Shown here: positions 33,226 to 42,298 of the stretch, piece by piece | Layout: each line of letters begins with the position of its first letter | How positions within the stretch are numbered: the stretch's first letter is position 1 | Assembly: GCA_021833625.1 (NCBI GenBank) | Contig: JAKBEU010000003.1 | Span: 147,250 to 211,249, forward strand | DNA from: a bacterium | Lineage (GTDB): Bacteria; Patescibacteriota; Microgenomatia; UBA1406; GWC2-37-13 | DNA length: 64,000 nt | Reading direction: 5' to 3' | Translations under genes and position numbers: made by a program | Notes under the pieces: generated by a model | Seen by the model: only the letters and a program-made list of their open reading frames with translations | What the model was told of the DNA's origin: nothing | The model's database searches: none

Positions 33226-34125
33226 ATGTGTATGAGGAATTTTTACAAATGCGTCGTATTCTCTTTCTTTCTTTTGTGCGTATTTTTTGGGATAAAACTT
33301 TCCGTCTATGGTACTAATAATTGTTTTTGCAATGCAAACAGTTCCTGCTATGCGGACGGATGTACACGCAAAACAATAAAAAACGACAACACCATTGACT
33401 ACGGGTTGTGTGTAAGTGGAGGCTGTTCGGAGCCATATAGCGCGTGTTATAAGGCAGCTGATGTAGAGCATACGAACATCGGGCCGTATTATTGTGTATC
33501 CCAACCTCCCTGTTGTGCCGACATGGTTGCACGCAACGACCCTGAAGCCTGTTGTTGGCCGGAGCGGGGATTTTGCCATCCGACTTCCTGTGCTAAAGTA
33601 ACGAGACCCGAAAAGTGCGGATGGTATTGGACATTTCACGACGGCATGACAAACAGGGAACAGGGATATGGGTGCGTAAAAGGATTAAACGCAAATTCTC
33701 TTATCCCCAATTTTGGTATCCCTTTGGGAGTACCGGGGGGAAACATAACCGTTGTCCCGACAAGAGCCCCTCTGTCTCCCACTGCACGTCCGACTCAAGT
33801 ATCCCCCCAAGTTCCGACAGCGCCTTTTGCCGCAACGGAAACCCCTGTTCCAACGTTCGCAGCAGCGACCATTATCCCAACTACCATTTTTTTTCCTACC
33901 ACAGAAAATACGGATGCAAACAAAACGGCAACACCTCAGGATGTTTTTATACGCAAAAAGGCGCAGCAGATGAAAAATAACATGAAAATTGCAATCATAA
34001 AATCTGAAGGGATATTTTCTCTTCCCGTTTACGTGTTTAATGCGGTCGCACGTGCAGATTCTGCTTTGGAGCTTTTGGTCAATAAGATATCCCAGCAAGC
34101 GGTTTCTTTCTTCACACACCAATAG
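33226..34125 (+). CDS. secreted Cys-rich, Pro/Thr-rich protein
   Basis: 299 residues. Signal peptide of about 27 residues (MCMRNFYKCVVFSFFLLCVFFG..., an ATG at 33232 is an alternative), then a 115-residue domain with about 18 Cys (CFCNANSSCYADGC, CCADMVARNDPEACCW), surely disulfide-rich, a Thr/Pro linker (about 180-235) and a final helical part. No family recognised; a cell-surface protein is inferred. Confidence 0.7.
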   Translation: MCMRNFYKCVVFSFFLLCVFFGIKLSVYGTNNCFCNANSSCYADGCTRKTIKNDNTIDYGLCVSGGCSEPYSACYKAADVEHTNIGPYYCVSQPPCCADMVARNDPEACCWPERGFCHPTSCAKVTRPEKCGWYWTFHDGMTNREQGYGCVKGLNANSLIPNFGIPLGVPGGNITVVPTRAPLSPTARPTQVSPQVPTAPFAATETPVPTFAAATIIPTTIFFPTTENTDANKTATPQDVFIRKKAQQMKNNMKIAIIKSEGIFSLPVYVFNAVARADSALELLVNKISQQAVSFFTHQ

Positions 34126-34187
34126 TAGGGGGGGGCAATCTTAAAAAAGATTGTCGTAATGGCTCCGGATGATATACAATACTATTC

Positions 34188-35921
34188 ATGTACTTTTCCC
34201 GCCTTGCAACTTATTTTGAACGGATAGAAGGAAAGAGTTCGCGACTTGAAATAACCCAAATTCTTGCGGAATTATTCAATGAATTGAACGCCGAGGAAAT
34301 AGGACAGACGGTATATCTTCTCCAAGGACGTGTTGCTCCTCTTTTTGAAAAAACGGAATTTGGAATGGCTGAAAAAACAGTCATAAAATCAATAGTCTCT
34401 TCGCTCAATATTGACAGACCCTATTTTGAAAAGGAAAATAGGCGGCTTGGGGATGTGGGGAAAACCGTTGAAGAATTCAAAAAGCAATATGTCTCTTTTG
34501 AAGAAAAGGAAATGACGATTAACGAGGTTTTTCTTGAACTGGAACGCCTTGCAAAGTCATCAGGAGACGGATCCAATGACATAAAAGTAGGGATATTGAG
34601 CGGACTTATACGTCAACTTGACAGCAAATCATGCCGTTTTTTGGTCCGCATTCCGCAGGGAATGATGCGGCTTGGGTTCTCCGATATGACGATTATCGAT
34701 GCATATTCGTGGGCACTTTGCGGGTCAAAACAATTCCGGCCGGAAATTGAGGCGGCGTATCACGTTCGACCGGACCTCGGATACATCGGGCGGTTGATAA
34801 AAGAAAAGGGAATGGAAGGAATAAAAAAAGTAACCCCTCATATTTTTACTCCCATCATTATGATGCGGGCAGAACGGCTTTCTTCAGGGGAAGAGATTGT
34901 TAAGCAGTTAGGAGAATGTGCCGTTGAGCCAAAATATGACGGCTTTCGGCTTCAAATCCACTACAGCAAGAAGTTGAATGAGGTGCGGCTCTACTCCCGC
35001 AACCTTGAAGACGTTACCCTCATGTATCCGGACGTGGTTGAAGGAGTGAAAAACGAAATCCATGCCGATGAGATTATTATTGAGGGAGAAGCGATTGGAT
35101 ACAATCCTCAAATAGACCAGTTCCTTCCTTTTCAGGAGACGGTACAACGGAAAAGGAAATACGACATAGAAGAAAAAGCAAGGGAAATTCCCCTCAAACT
35201 GTTTGTTTTTGAACTTCTTTACAACAGCGGAGCATCTTTTATCAACGAACCTTTTACAAAGCGGAGGGAGAAACTCGAGTCCGTTATCGACGTACAAAAT
35301 AATCCCAAACAAAACACGATAATCATTGCACCTCATACTCTTTTGTCGGACGCAGCCCGTATTGAAAAAACATTTGATGAGGCAATCGCCGACGGACTTG
35401 AAGGCATAATTGCAAAAAAATTGGATGGCACCTACCGTCCGGGAGCCCGCGGGTGGAACTGGATTAAGTTTAAGCGAAGTTACTCTTCAAAAATTCACGA
35501 TACGGTTGACTGTCTTGTGATGGGGTATGACACGGGGAAGGGAAAACGGACGGACTTCGGAATAGGGGCATTTCTTGTCGGGGTATACGACGAAAAAGAA
35601 GAGGTATATAAGACAGTATCAAAAATAGGGACGGGACTTACCGATGAGGAGTGGCGTGAAATGAAAAAACGCTGCAACAAATTGCAGACAAAAACCAAAC
35701 CGGCACAGTATGCGATTGATAAAACCATGGAAGTTGATATGTGGGTTGCCCCGGGGATTGTTGTAGAAATAAAAGCAGACGAAATAACGCAGTCTCCCAA
35801 CCACACGGCTCTTTTTGCTTTGCGGTTCCCCCGACTGGTGAGGTTTCGCGATGACAAATCGATAACTGATGTTACGTCTTTTTCGGAGATCTCCGCCTTG
35901 TATACCAAACAGGAAGCGTAA
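34188..35921 (+). CDS. lig: ATP-dependent DNA ligase, archaeal type
   Basis: Seals nicks using ATP. 577 residues. The N-terminal DNA-binding domain (1-220), then the adenylation site EPKYDGFRL (Lys near 248), EGEAIGYN, and motif V IAKKLDGTYRPGARGWNWIKFKR, ending in an OB-fold. Resembles LigI/archaeal enzymes rather than NAD-dependent LigA. TACAAT is 7 nt before the ATG with TTGTCG 18 bp farther up. Its 3' end overlaps the opposing GT2 gene by 50 bp. Confidence 0.94.
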   Translation: MYFSRLATYFERIEGKSSRLEITQILAELFNELNAEEIGQTVYLLQGRVAPLFEKTEFGMAEKTVIKSIVSSLNIDRPYFEKENRRLGDVGKTVEEFKKQYVSFEEKEMTINEVFLELERLAKSSGDGSNDIKVGILSGLIRQLDSKSCRFLVRIPQGMMRLGFSDMTIIDAYSWALCGSKQFRPEIEAAYHVRPDLGYIGRLIKEKGMEGIKKVTPHIFTPIIMMRAERLSSGEEIVKQLGECAVEPKYDGFRLQIHYSKKLNEVRLYSRNLEDVTLMYPDVVEGVKNEIHADEIIIEGEAIGYNPQIDQFLPFQETVQRKRKYDIEEKAREIPLKLFVFELLYNSGASFINEPFTKRREKLESVIDVQNNPKQNTIIIAPHTLLSDAARIEKTFDEAIADGLEGIIAKKLDGTYRPGARGWNWIKFKRSYSSKIHDTVDCLVMGYDTGKGKRTDFGIGAFLVGVYDEKEEVYKTVSKIGTGLTDEEWREMKKRCNKLQTKTKPAQYAIDKTMEVDMWVAPGIVVEIKADEITQSPNHTALFALRFPRLVRFRDDKSITDVTSFSEISALYTKQEA

Positions 35922-36621
35922 TTCGCCTTTTCAGCAATAACACGTTTTTGTCATGATATAAAAGAGTCTTCATAAACCGCATGGGGTATTCTCCAAAAAA
36001 GGAATGCGGATTTTTTTTCATCCTACGGCTTGAGGTGAACATGATAAGCCTATCGTCCCGTTTTATCCTTCCGCCTGCCTCGTGGATGTGATATGCAAGG
36101 TCGATATCTTCGTGGACAAGTTTGTCATTGAGGCAGACCTTATCTTTTATTTTTTGCCATATTTCTTTCGTTATTATCATGTTGGGACCTATGAGTGTTT
36201 CTTTTCCCCTATGAATAGGACGCATAAGATCGAGATATCCACGGGCAAGTAGAGTTGTTTTCAACTGGGCATCATAGAATGAAATAGGGCCGGTAAGAGC
36301 GTCAAACTTATATTTTTTAAAATCATCTTTTATTCTTTTTATCCATGTTGCAGGTGGCTGTGTATCCCCGTCACAGCGTGCGATTATGTCAAACTGTGCG
36401 GCGTTAAATCCGGCATTTCGTGCGGAGATCATACCCTGTTTCTTTTCGTTGATTATTGTGACCATTGGGTACCGTTTTACGATTGAGATGGTATTGTCGG
36501 TGCAGTTATTATTCACCACGATAATTTCATCCGGCATTACCTTTTGCTTCATGATGCAATTGAGGCAGTTTGCAATATATTTTTCCTCATTAAAAACAGG
36601 AATTATAAGGGATATTTTCAT
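35872..36621 (-). CDS. family 2 glycosyltransferase
   Basis: 249 residues, GT-A fold: SLIIPVFNEEKYIANCL, VNNNCTDNT, ARNAGF, and the metal-binding DGD (ARCDGDTQPP). VHEDIDLAYHIHEAGG supplies the catalytic ED. Probably a cytoplasmic or membrane-bound sugar transferase for an envelope glycan. Divergent from the next GT2 gene with 36 bp between starts; TACAAT lies 6 nt before its ATG. Confidence 0.88.
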   Translation of the reverse strand: MKISLIIPVFNEEKYIANCLNCIMKQKVMPDEIIVVNNNCTDNTISIVKRYPMVTIINEKKQGMISARNAGFNAAQFDIIARCDGDTQPPATWIKRIKDDFKKYKFDALTGPISFYDAQLKTTLLARGYLDLMRPIHRGKETLIGPNMIITKEIWQKIKDKVCLNDKLVHEDIDLAYHIHEAGGRIKRDDRLIMFTSSRRMKKNPHSFFGEYPMRFMKTLLYHDKNVLLLKRRITLPVWYTRRRSPKKT

Positions 36622-36657
36622 ACTCCTATTGTACCAAATGATATAATAAAGACCGAT

Positions 36658-37485
36658 ATGAAGCCATTTTTCACAATTATTATCCCCACGCTAAACGAAG
36701 AAGAGTATATAGGGACTCTCCTTTCGGATATAAAAAAACAGACATATACGGGGTTTGAGGTGGTGGCAGTGGATGGAAACTCCGAAGACAATACAAAAAA
36801 GATTGTAAAAGAATATAAAACATCTTTTCCTTTGAGGATTTTGACGGTTAAGAAAAGGAATGTCTCTTTTCAGCGAAACAGGGGTGCAGACCTGAGTGAG
36901 GGGACATATCTGGTCTTTTTGGACGCGGATGTGCGCATAAGGCGTAATTTCTTACAAAAGCTATATATGCACATTCAAAAGCAGAAGGGGTTGCTTTTTG
37001 TGCCTGAAATATACCCAAACATGAGGGATCCGCAGACACAAATCATATTTGACGGCGTCAACACTGCCATACGAATATCTCAAACGCTCGGCAAACCATT
37101 CTCCTCAGGCGGGTCAATGATTGTTGAGCGCAACTTTTTTGACCGTATCGGACAATTTTCAGAAAAAGCATTTATGAGTGAAGATCACCAGCTTGTCCAG
37201 GAAGCGTATAAATATGGCGTTCATGCAAAATTTTCTCCCGACATCAAGGTTTCTTTTTCCCTTCGGCGCTTCAAAAAGGAGGGAAAGTTTAAGGTGCTGT
37301 ATAAATATGTCGTCAATACAATACACTTTCTGTCAGAGGGAAAAGTCGATAAAAAAATATTCGAATACGAAATGGGAGGACACATCTATAAAAGAGGGAA
37401 GAAGAAAACACTCTCACTTGAAGACATAATCAAGCTTCCTTTAAAACAACTTCGCTCCGTTCTCTACGGAATTTTCAGTGAGTAA
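36658..37485 (+). CDS. family 2 glycosyltransferase
   Basis: 275 residues of GT-A fold: TIIIPTLNEEEYIGTLL, VDGNSEDNT, QRNRGAD, the DAD motif (VFLDADVRIR) and MSEDHQLVQEA. The frame extends farther up, but the ATG at 36658 follows a TATAAT by 10 nt and is the natural start. A second sugar transferase back-to-back with the one above, hence likely the same glycan. Confidence 0.88.
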   Translation: MKPFFTIIIPTLNEEEYIGTLLSDIKKQTYTGFEVVAVDGNSEDNTKKIVKEYKTSFPLRILTVKKRNVSFQRNRGADLSEGTYLVFLDADVRIRRNFLQKLYMHIQKQKGLLFVPEIYPNMRDPQTQIIFDGVNTAIRISQTLGKPFSSGGSMIVERNFFDRIGQFSEKAFMSEDHQLVQEAYKYGVHAKFSPDIKVSFSLRRFKKEGKFKVLYKYVVNTIHFLSEGKVDKKIFEYEMGGHIYKRGKKKTLSLEDIIKLPLKQLRSVLYGIFSE

Positions 37486-37604
37486 GGGAAAACGCATCTT
37501 CTGCTTTTATATTCTTTTATTTTAAAAAGAGCATTGCGGCAATGTGTTTTATTAGTTAATAAATATAGGATATCTTATAGTTATCATGAATAATTCTATA
37601 GGTC

Positions 37605-37633
37605 TTGACAAAAGGGGGACAGTCCTCTATATT
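37605..37633 (+). promoter_or_regulatory. strong leaderless promoter for a 47-codon gene
   Basis: Perfect -35 TTGACA (37605-37610), 17-bp spacer, -10 TATATT (37628-37633), and the ATG at 37640 after 6 nt. One of the best matched promoters in the window. Confidence 0.85.
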
Positions 37634-37639
37634 CACAGT

Positions 37640-37783
37640 ATGAAAGTTTCCATTCACTACAAAAACCCGGCAAATAGATATACCTCTGGGGTACAAAAGG
37701 ATATGGTTGATTTTGCGCGGTCACAGTTCAGCCTTTTAGTAAAGAAGAATCTCGGTTTACCAGTGAAGACGTTTAGATTATAA
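37640..37783 (+). CDS. 47-residue basic protein of unknown function
   Basis: 47 residues, MKVSIHYKNPANRY..., net basic, no membrane helix. A longer frame to 37586 exists, but the promoter above it puts the transcript start at the ATG of 37640. NPANRYTSGVQKDMVDFARSQ looks like a helix-strand mini-domain. No family recognised. It is a single-gene unit followed by a terminator acting in the other direction. Confidence 0.6.
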   Translation: MKVSIHYKNPANRYTSGVQKDMVDFARSQFSLLVKKNLGLPVKTFRL

Positions 37784-37799
37784 AGAGGATTTTTTCGCC

Positions 37800-37856
37800 A
37801 AAAAAAAAGGAGCATCACTACCGCTCGTATATTGGGGACGACGAGTAGTAATGCTC
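37800..37856 (-). terminator. terminator of the DUF2298 gene
   Basis: On the minus strand a long imperfect stem (37856-37851 with 37815-37810, extended through ACTAC/GTAGT and ACGAG/CTCGT) ends in nine T (37808-37800). It lies 45 bp past the stop at 37901. Confidence 0.8.
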
Positions 37857-37900
37857 AGGAATTACGATAACATACTTCAGAACCCTTGTCAAGAAGGGTG

Positions 37901-39979
37901 TTATTTTAGTTGATATAGAGCTCCAAAACCACTTTTTGATTCAACTATTTTTTTGCCGAGTACCGAAAACTTGCTTTCCTGTAAGTTCTTATATTTCTGT
38001 CGCTCCATGGTGGAAACAACCACATACTGTACCTGGTATTTCTTCAACAGCTGTCTTGTTTTATCAATATCCGTTGACTCGTATATCTCATTTATCTCGG
38101 GAATACGGGCACCCACCACATCGGCGGTGCCACGCCACAACCATTCATGTACCCACCACCCCGCAACAGTCGGGAGTCCGGTGTAGGCGCTTATTTTATT
38201 GAAGTCCGTATACGAGTCTCCCTGTGCTTCGAGAATAACCGGTTGACCCTTGATGTTTTTATTCATGTAAGCGATGATTTCCCAATCGTCAGGAAACTGT
38301 TTCTGCACCCACTGTACGCCATTTAGCTCCGGTTGTTTATTAAGTAGCCCGTAATAGGAGGGAAAGGAATAGAAACTGTAAATAGCGACGAAAAGGAAGG
38401 GAATTATCCATACAATCCGCAATATTTTTGCAACAACATTCTTTTGCCGTATTATGACGTAAAACGTGTACGCGGAAGCAACGCTCATCATTATAAAAGC
38501 CTGATAACCAAGTTTGAACATGGTGTTTGCTCGAAAATGAGCGGGATAGATATCTTTTATATAGAAGAATTCAGGAATAAAAACGAGAAAAGTACTGAAT
38601 GCAAAAAGGACAAAGATAAAGTCGTCAACGGGATGCTCTTTGTAGTGTTCCGATGATTTTCCCCACACGAAAAGGACAAAAGATATCCAGAAAAACCCCC
38701 ACAAAACAAACAACATCCACAACGGATCCGGCTGGCAATTTCCCTTTTCAAACAGGAAGGGTCCCAGTTTTCCGATATCGGTTAAGAAAGAGGGGCTGCA
38801 ATTTACCCCAATCCGTGTTGCAAACGGCGTGAAGTGAAGGGAAAAAGGAAAAGAAAACACAAGAAAGCTTGAGAAAAGAAGAAATACGTGGAGAAACAGT
38901 CTTTTTGTAAATCCCCATGTTGATAAGAAGAAGAATCCGCAAAGCAATAAGTAAATCGGACCGTCAAACGCATTCGTCATATAGTGTATTGCGGTCATTA
39001 AGCCGAGAAGAACGGTTAAAAGATAGCTGTTGGTAATAATTGAGTGGGATTTCTTTCCCCTATTGGTAAAGAAAATAAACAGTACCGCAAGCGTGAGAAG
39101 AACAAAAGGGATATCAAACACGTGCCCGTGAAGGTCGGCAACGACATAAGAATAGGAAGGAAATTCATGGATAGTAAAAGGAATGAAGCGCGTAGCGTTC
39201 GGATACCAATACTTTGTCGGATTATATTGCGATAATATTTCCCAAAACGGTACCGGAGCGTCAGGGGAATATCCGGAAGTAAAGAGATATATGGTATGTA
39301 AATTGCCTCCGAAGTTCAGAATAAACGTACCGAGAAGTCCGACAAGAAGAGATGTCCGTAATTTTTTGCCAAACGCAAAAACGATATTTGCAACAAGCGA
39401 AAAGGCGACGGTTATTGCTTGAGCAAAAATAGTTGCAAGCACAAGATTGTATCCGACAGCTGATTGTATGCCCGAGAGTTTGATAAGGACCGCTCCTGTG
39501 AGGTGCCCGAAATAGTAGTAGTTAATGGGAAGTTTTGCATACCACATGTCAAGAGGCGGAAAATAAGTGGAGCGGAGAATGGAATTAATAAATCCGTAAT
39601 CCATGAACTTTTCAAGCCCCCTTAAAGAAGGCTCCTGACCGCGGACAAACGCAAGAAAAAAAAGGGCAACCAAAAACAACAACTCTTCTCCAATGAGAAG
39701 TGGAACATTGAGGTGGTCTTTTGTTTTTCGCGGAATTAAATATCCTACCCCAAACGCAACAACCAAAAGAAAAAGAAGCGTGAACAGATGAAAGGGAAGA
39801 ATTTTAAAGCTTCCCAGCACGAACATTCCGTAGCTGAGAAGAAGAATGCCGATGGTCTTTGCAAACGCATACCCGTGGTCGATAAAGTGTGTAAAAAACC
39901 TTTTTGTTATGCCAAAAAAAATAATACCTACACAAAAAAGCACAAAGTACCACTGCAGTGTTTGGTATATCCATTCCAT
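37901..39979 (-). CDS. DUF2298 (Chlor_Arch_YYY) polytopic membrane protein
   Basis: 692 residues with about 15-17 membrane helices. Motifs typical of DUF2298 are MDYGFINSILRSTYFPPLDMW, INYYYFGHLTG and HEFPSYSYVVADLHGHVFDIPF. The family is known in Archaea and Chloroflexi and looks like a GT-C glycosyltransferase or lipid-linked oligosaccharide enzyme, but no activity is proven. TATAAT lies 13 nt before the ATG. The 30-bp gap to valS makes the two divergent. Confidence 0.85.
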   Translation of the reverse strand: MEWIYQTLQWYFVLFCVGIIFFGITKRFFTHFIDHGYAFAKTIGILLLSYGMFVLGSFKILPFHLFTLLFLLVVAFGVGYLIPRKTKDHLNVPLLIGEELLFLVALFFLAFVRGQEPSLRGLEKFMDYGFINSILRSTYFPPLDMWYAKLPINYYYFGHLTGAVLIKLSGIQSAVGYNLVLATIFAQAITVAFSLVANIVFAFGKKLRTSLLVGLLGTFILNFGGNLHTIYLFTSGYSPDAPVPFWEILSQYNPTKYWYPNATRFIPFTIHEFPSYSYVVADLHGHVFDIPFVLLTLAVLFIFFTNRGKKSHSIITNSYLLTVLLGLMTAIHYMTNAFDGPIYLLLCGFFFLSTWGFTKRLFLHVFLLFSSFLVFSFPFSLHFTPFATRIGVNCSPSFLTDIGKLGPFLFEKGNCQPDPLWMLFVLWGFFWISFVLFVWGKSSEHYKEHPVDDFIFVLFAFSTFLVFIPEFFYIKDIYPAHFRANTMFKLGYQAFIMMSVASAYTFYVIIRQKNVVAKILRIVWIIPFLFVAIYSFYSFPSYYGLLNKQPELNGVQWVQKQFPDDWEIIAYMNKNIKGQPVILEAQGDSYTDFNKISAYTGLPTVAGWWVHEWLWRGTADVVGARIPEINEIYESTDIDKTRQLLKKYQVQYVVVSTMERQKYKNLQESKFSVLGKKIVESKSGFGALYQLK

Positions 39980-40009
39980 AGTGATTTATTTTATTATAAA
40001 ATAACCCGT

Positions 40010-42109
40010 ATGGAAAGTAAGTATATACCAATTCAATTCGAACAAAAATTGTCATCCTTTTGGGAGTCAAAAGGGTTTTTTAAAAGTGTAGTTGACGGAA
40101 AGAAAAAACCGTTTAGTATTATCCTTCCTCCGCCTAATGCAAATGCCGATCTTCATTTGGGGCACGCAATGATGGTGTATGAAGATATTATGATTCGCTA
40201 TCACAAGTTATTAGGGGAAAACACTTCCTGGGTATACGGAACGGATCATGCCGGAATTGAGACCCAATTCGTGTTTGAACGTCATCTGCAAAAAGAAGGG
40301 AAAAGCAGATTTGATTTTGACAGAGGGACATTGTTTCAGATGATTTTTGACTTCGTGATGAAAAATCAAAACAATATGAAAGAACAGCTAAAAAAGCTGG
40401 GATTTGGCCTGGATTTTGAAATGAATAAGTTTCCGATGGATCCGGCGATTGTTGCAATCGTATATAAAACGTTCAAAAAATTGTTTGATGAAGGGCTTAC
40501 GTATCGTGCAAAAAAATTGGTCAACTATTGTATTTCGTGCGGAACCTCGTTTTCGGATTATGAAGTAAATTACGAAGAACGCGAGGGAACGCTGTGGTAT
40601 ATCAAATATCCATTTGCAAAAGGACAGGGGTCTATAACGGTTGCTACCACGCGTCCTGAAACGATGTTGGGAGATACCGCAATTGCGGTTCATCCAAATG
40701 ACAAGCGGTATAAAAAATACATCGGCCAAACGGTTATCGTTCCTCTCATTGGACGGGAAATCAGCATCATTGCAGACAACTTTGTCGATCCGAAATTTGG
40801 GACAGGGGCGGTAAAAGTAACCCCTGCCCATGATCACACCGATTGGGAGACGGGACAACGGCACAAGCTTACAAGCATTCAAGTGGTTGGGTTTGACGGG
40901 AAAATGACAAAAGAAGCGGGCATCTATGAAGGTCTTTCGATTTCAAAAGCGCGGGAAGCAATCCTGCTTTCCTTAAAAGAAAAAGGATTATTGGTTGAAG
41001 AGAAAAAACACATGCATCGAGTGGGGCGCTGTTATCGTTGTAAGCGGGTCATTGAACCACTCCCCAAAGAACAATGGTTCATTTCCATAAAACCACTTGC
41101 GTCTGTCGCAATAGAAGCGGTAAAAAAAGAAGAGGTAATTATCTATCCAAAACGATTTAAAAAAGAATTGATACGAATTCTGGATAATTTTATTGATTGG
41201 AATATCTCCCGTCAGATTGTATGGGGAATACGGATACCTGCCTATTTTTGTAAAAGCAAAGCAACCTGGTTTGTTTCCGAAAAGAAACCGGAAAAATGTC
41301 AAGTGTGCGGAGACGGTGATTTTATCCAGGATACGGACACGTTTGATACGTGGTTTTCGTCAGGACAATGGCCGTTTGTTACCCTGATGACCTCAGGAGA
41401 TGAAATGTATAAGCAGTTTTATCCCACAAGTGTCATGGAAACGGGACATGATATTTTGCGGGCATGGATTGCACGCATGCTTATGCTTGGTATGTATGTG
41501 ACGGGGAAGGTGCCGTTTAAAACCGTATTTCTCCACGGATTGGTCCGGGACAAGCACGGCCAAAAGATGAGTAAAAGCAAAGGAAACGTCATAAATCCGT
41601 TGGAAGTCATAAAAACGTACGGCGCGGACGTGCTTCGTGCAAGTCTTGTGTTTGAAACGAAAGAGGGAAGCGACGTTGTTCTTACTGACGAAAAGCTTAT
41701 CGGTATGCGCAACTTTGGAAACAAGCTGTGGAATGTCGGACGATTTATCCACATGAATAAGGGAGAATCCAAAACAGAAGCAAAGACGGGGAATAAGGAA
41801 ATAAAAAAATTACTTAAAGAATTTGAAGGAGTAAAGAAGAGATATCATACAAACATGCAAAAATACAAATTCGGACAGGTAATGGGAGACATGCATGCAT
41901 TTATTTGGCACAGACTGGCCGATTTTTATATTGAGCAGTTGAAAGAAGAGCTAAAAAATGGTAATATGGAAGTCCAAAACGGGCTAGAAAAGGTTTACTT
42001 GGAATGTGTCACCATGCTGCATCCATTTATTCCATTTGAGACTGAGGCTATTTGGCAGGAATTTAAAGGACATGAAGCCTCGGTTCTTGAGGAACGATTT
42101 TTGATATAA
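40010..42109 (+). CDS. valS: valyl-tRNA synthetase, compact form
   Basis: Charges tRNA-Val. 699 residues from the ATG at 40010; a longer frame to 39788 lies inside the divergent gene. HLGH (49-52), Rossmann core, editing domain with TRPETMLGDTAIAV, and KMSKS near residue 518. Zinc-type Cys pairs at CISC and CQVCGDG. Standard ValRS is near 850-950 residues; the C-terminal coiled-coil arm is missing here, as the chain ends soon after the anticodon-binding helices. Confidence 0.93.
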   Translation: MESKYIPIQFEQKLSSFWESKGFFKSVVDGKKKPFSIILPPPNANADLHLGHAMMVYEDIMIRYHKLLGENTSWVYGTDHAGIETQFVFERHLQKEGKSRFDFDRGTLFQMIFDFVMKNQNNMKEQLKKLGFGLDFEMNKFPMDPAIVAIVYKTFKKLFDEGLTYRAKKLVNYCISCGTSFSDYEVNYEEREGTLWYIKYPFAKGQGSITVATTRPETMLGDTAIAVHPNDKRYKKYIGQTVIVPLIGREISIIADNFVDPKFGTGAVKVTPAHDHTDWETGQRHKLTSIQVVGFDGKMTKEAGIYEGLSISKAREAILLSLKEKGLLVEEKKHMHRVGRCYRCKRVIEPLPKEQWFISIKPLASVAIEAVKKEEVIIYPKRFKKELIRILDNFIDWNISRQIVWGIRIPAYFCKSKATWFVSEKKPEKCQVCGDGDFIQDTDTFDTWFSSGQWPFVTLMTSGDEMYKQFYPTSVMETGHDILRAWIARMLMLGMYVTGKVPFKTVFLHGLVRDKHGQKMSKSKGNVINPLEVIKTYGADVLRASLVFETKEGSDVVLTDEKLIGMRNFGNKLWNVGRFIHMNKGESKTEAKTGNKEIKKLLKEFEGVKKRYHTNMQKYKFGQVMGDMHAFIWHRLADFYIEQLKEELKNGNMEVQNGLEKVYLECVTMLHPFIPFETEAIWQEFKGHEASVLEERFLI

Positions 42110-42151
42110 TAACACGAAAGCAAAACTTTACAAATTAATTATTTTATTGCT

Positions 42152-42289
42152 ATGCCAAAACGAACATTCCAACCAAAAAAAGGAAAAAGAGTAAAGACAC
42201 ATGGATTCTTAAAAAGAATGTCTACTCATGACGGACGTGCCGTTCTTTCTAAACGAAGAGCAAAGGGAAGAAAAAAGTTGACAGTTTAA
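42152..42289 (+). CDS. rpmH: ribosomal protein bL34
   Basis: A 45-residue protein: [19 protein letters not shown], then [24 protein letters not shown]. Clear bL34 signature. Classical bacteria have rnpA directly behind rpmH; here yidC starts 9 bp later with no rnpA between. Confidence 0.97.
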   Translation: MPKRTFQPKKGKRVKTHGFLKRMSTHDGRAVLSKRRAKGRKKLTV

Positions 42290-42298
42290 AAACAACAC

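Noticed and set aside
33685..34122. Minus-strand frame of 145 codons opposite the Cys-rich secreted protein
   Set aside because: Arg/Cys-rich antisense of the Thr/Pro linker; no start signal; the plus frame has a signal peptide.
39788..40009. Longer start for valS
   Set aside because: The extra 74 residues lie antisense to the DUF2298 gene and do not resemble ValRS.
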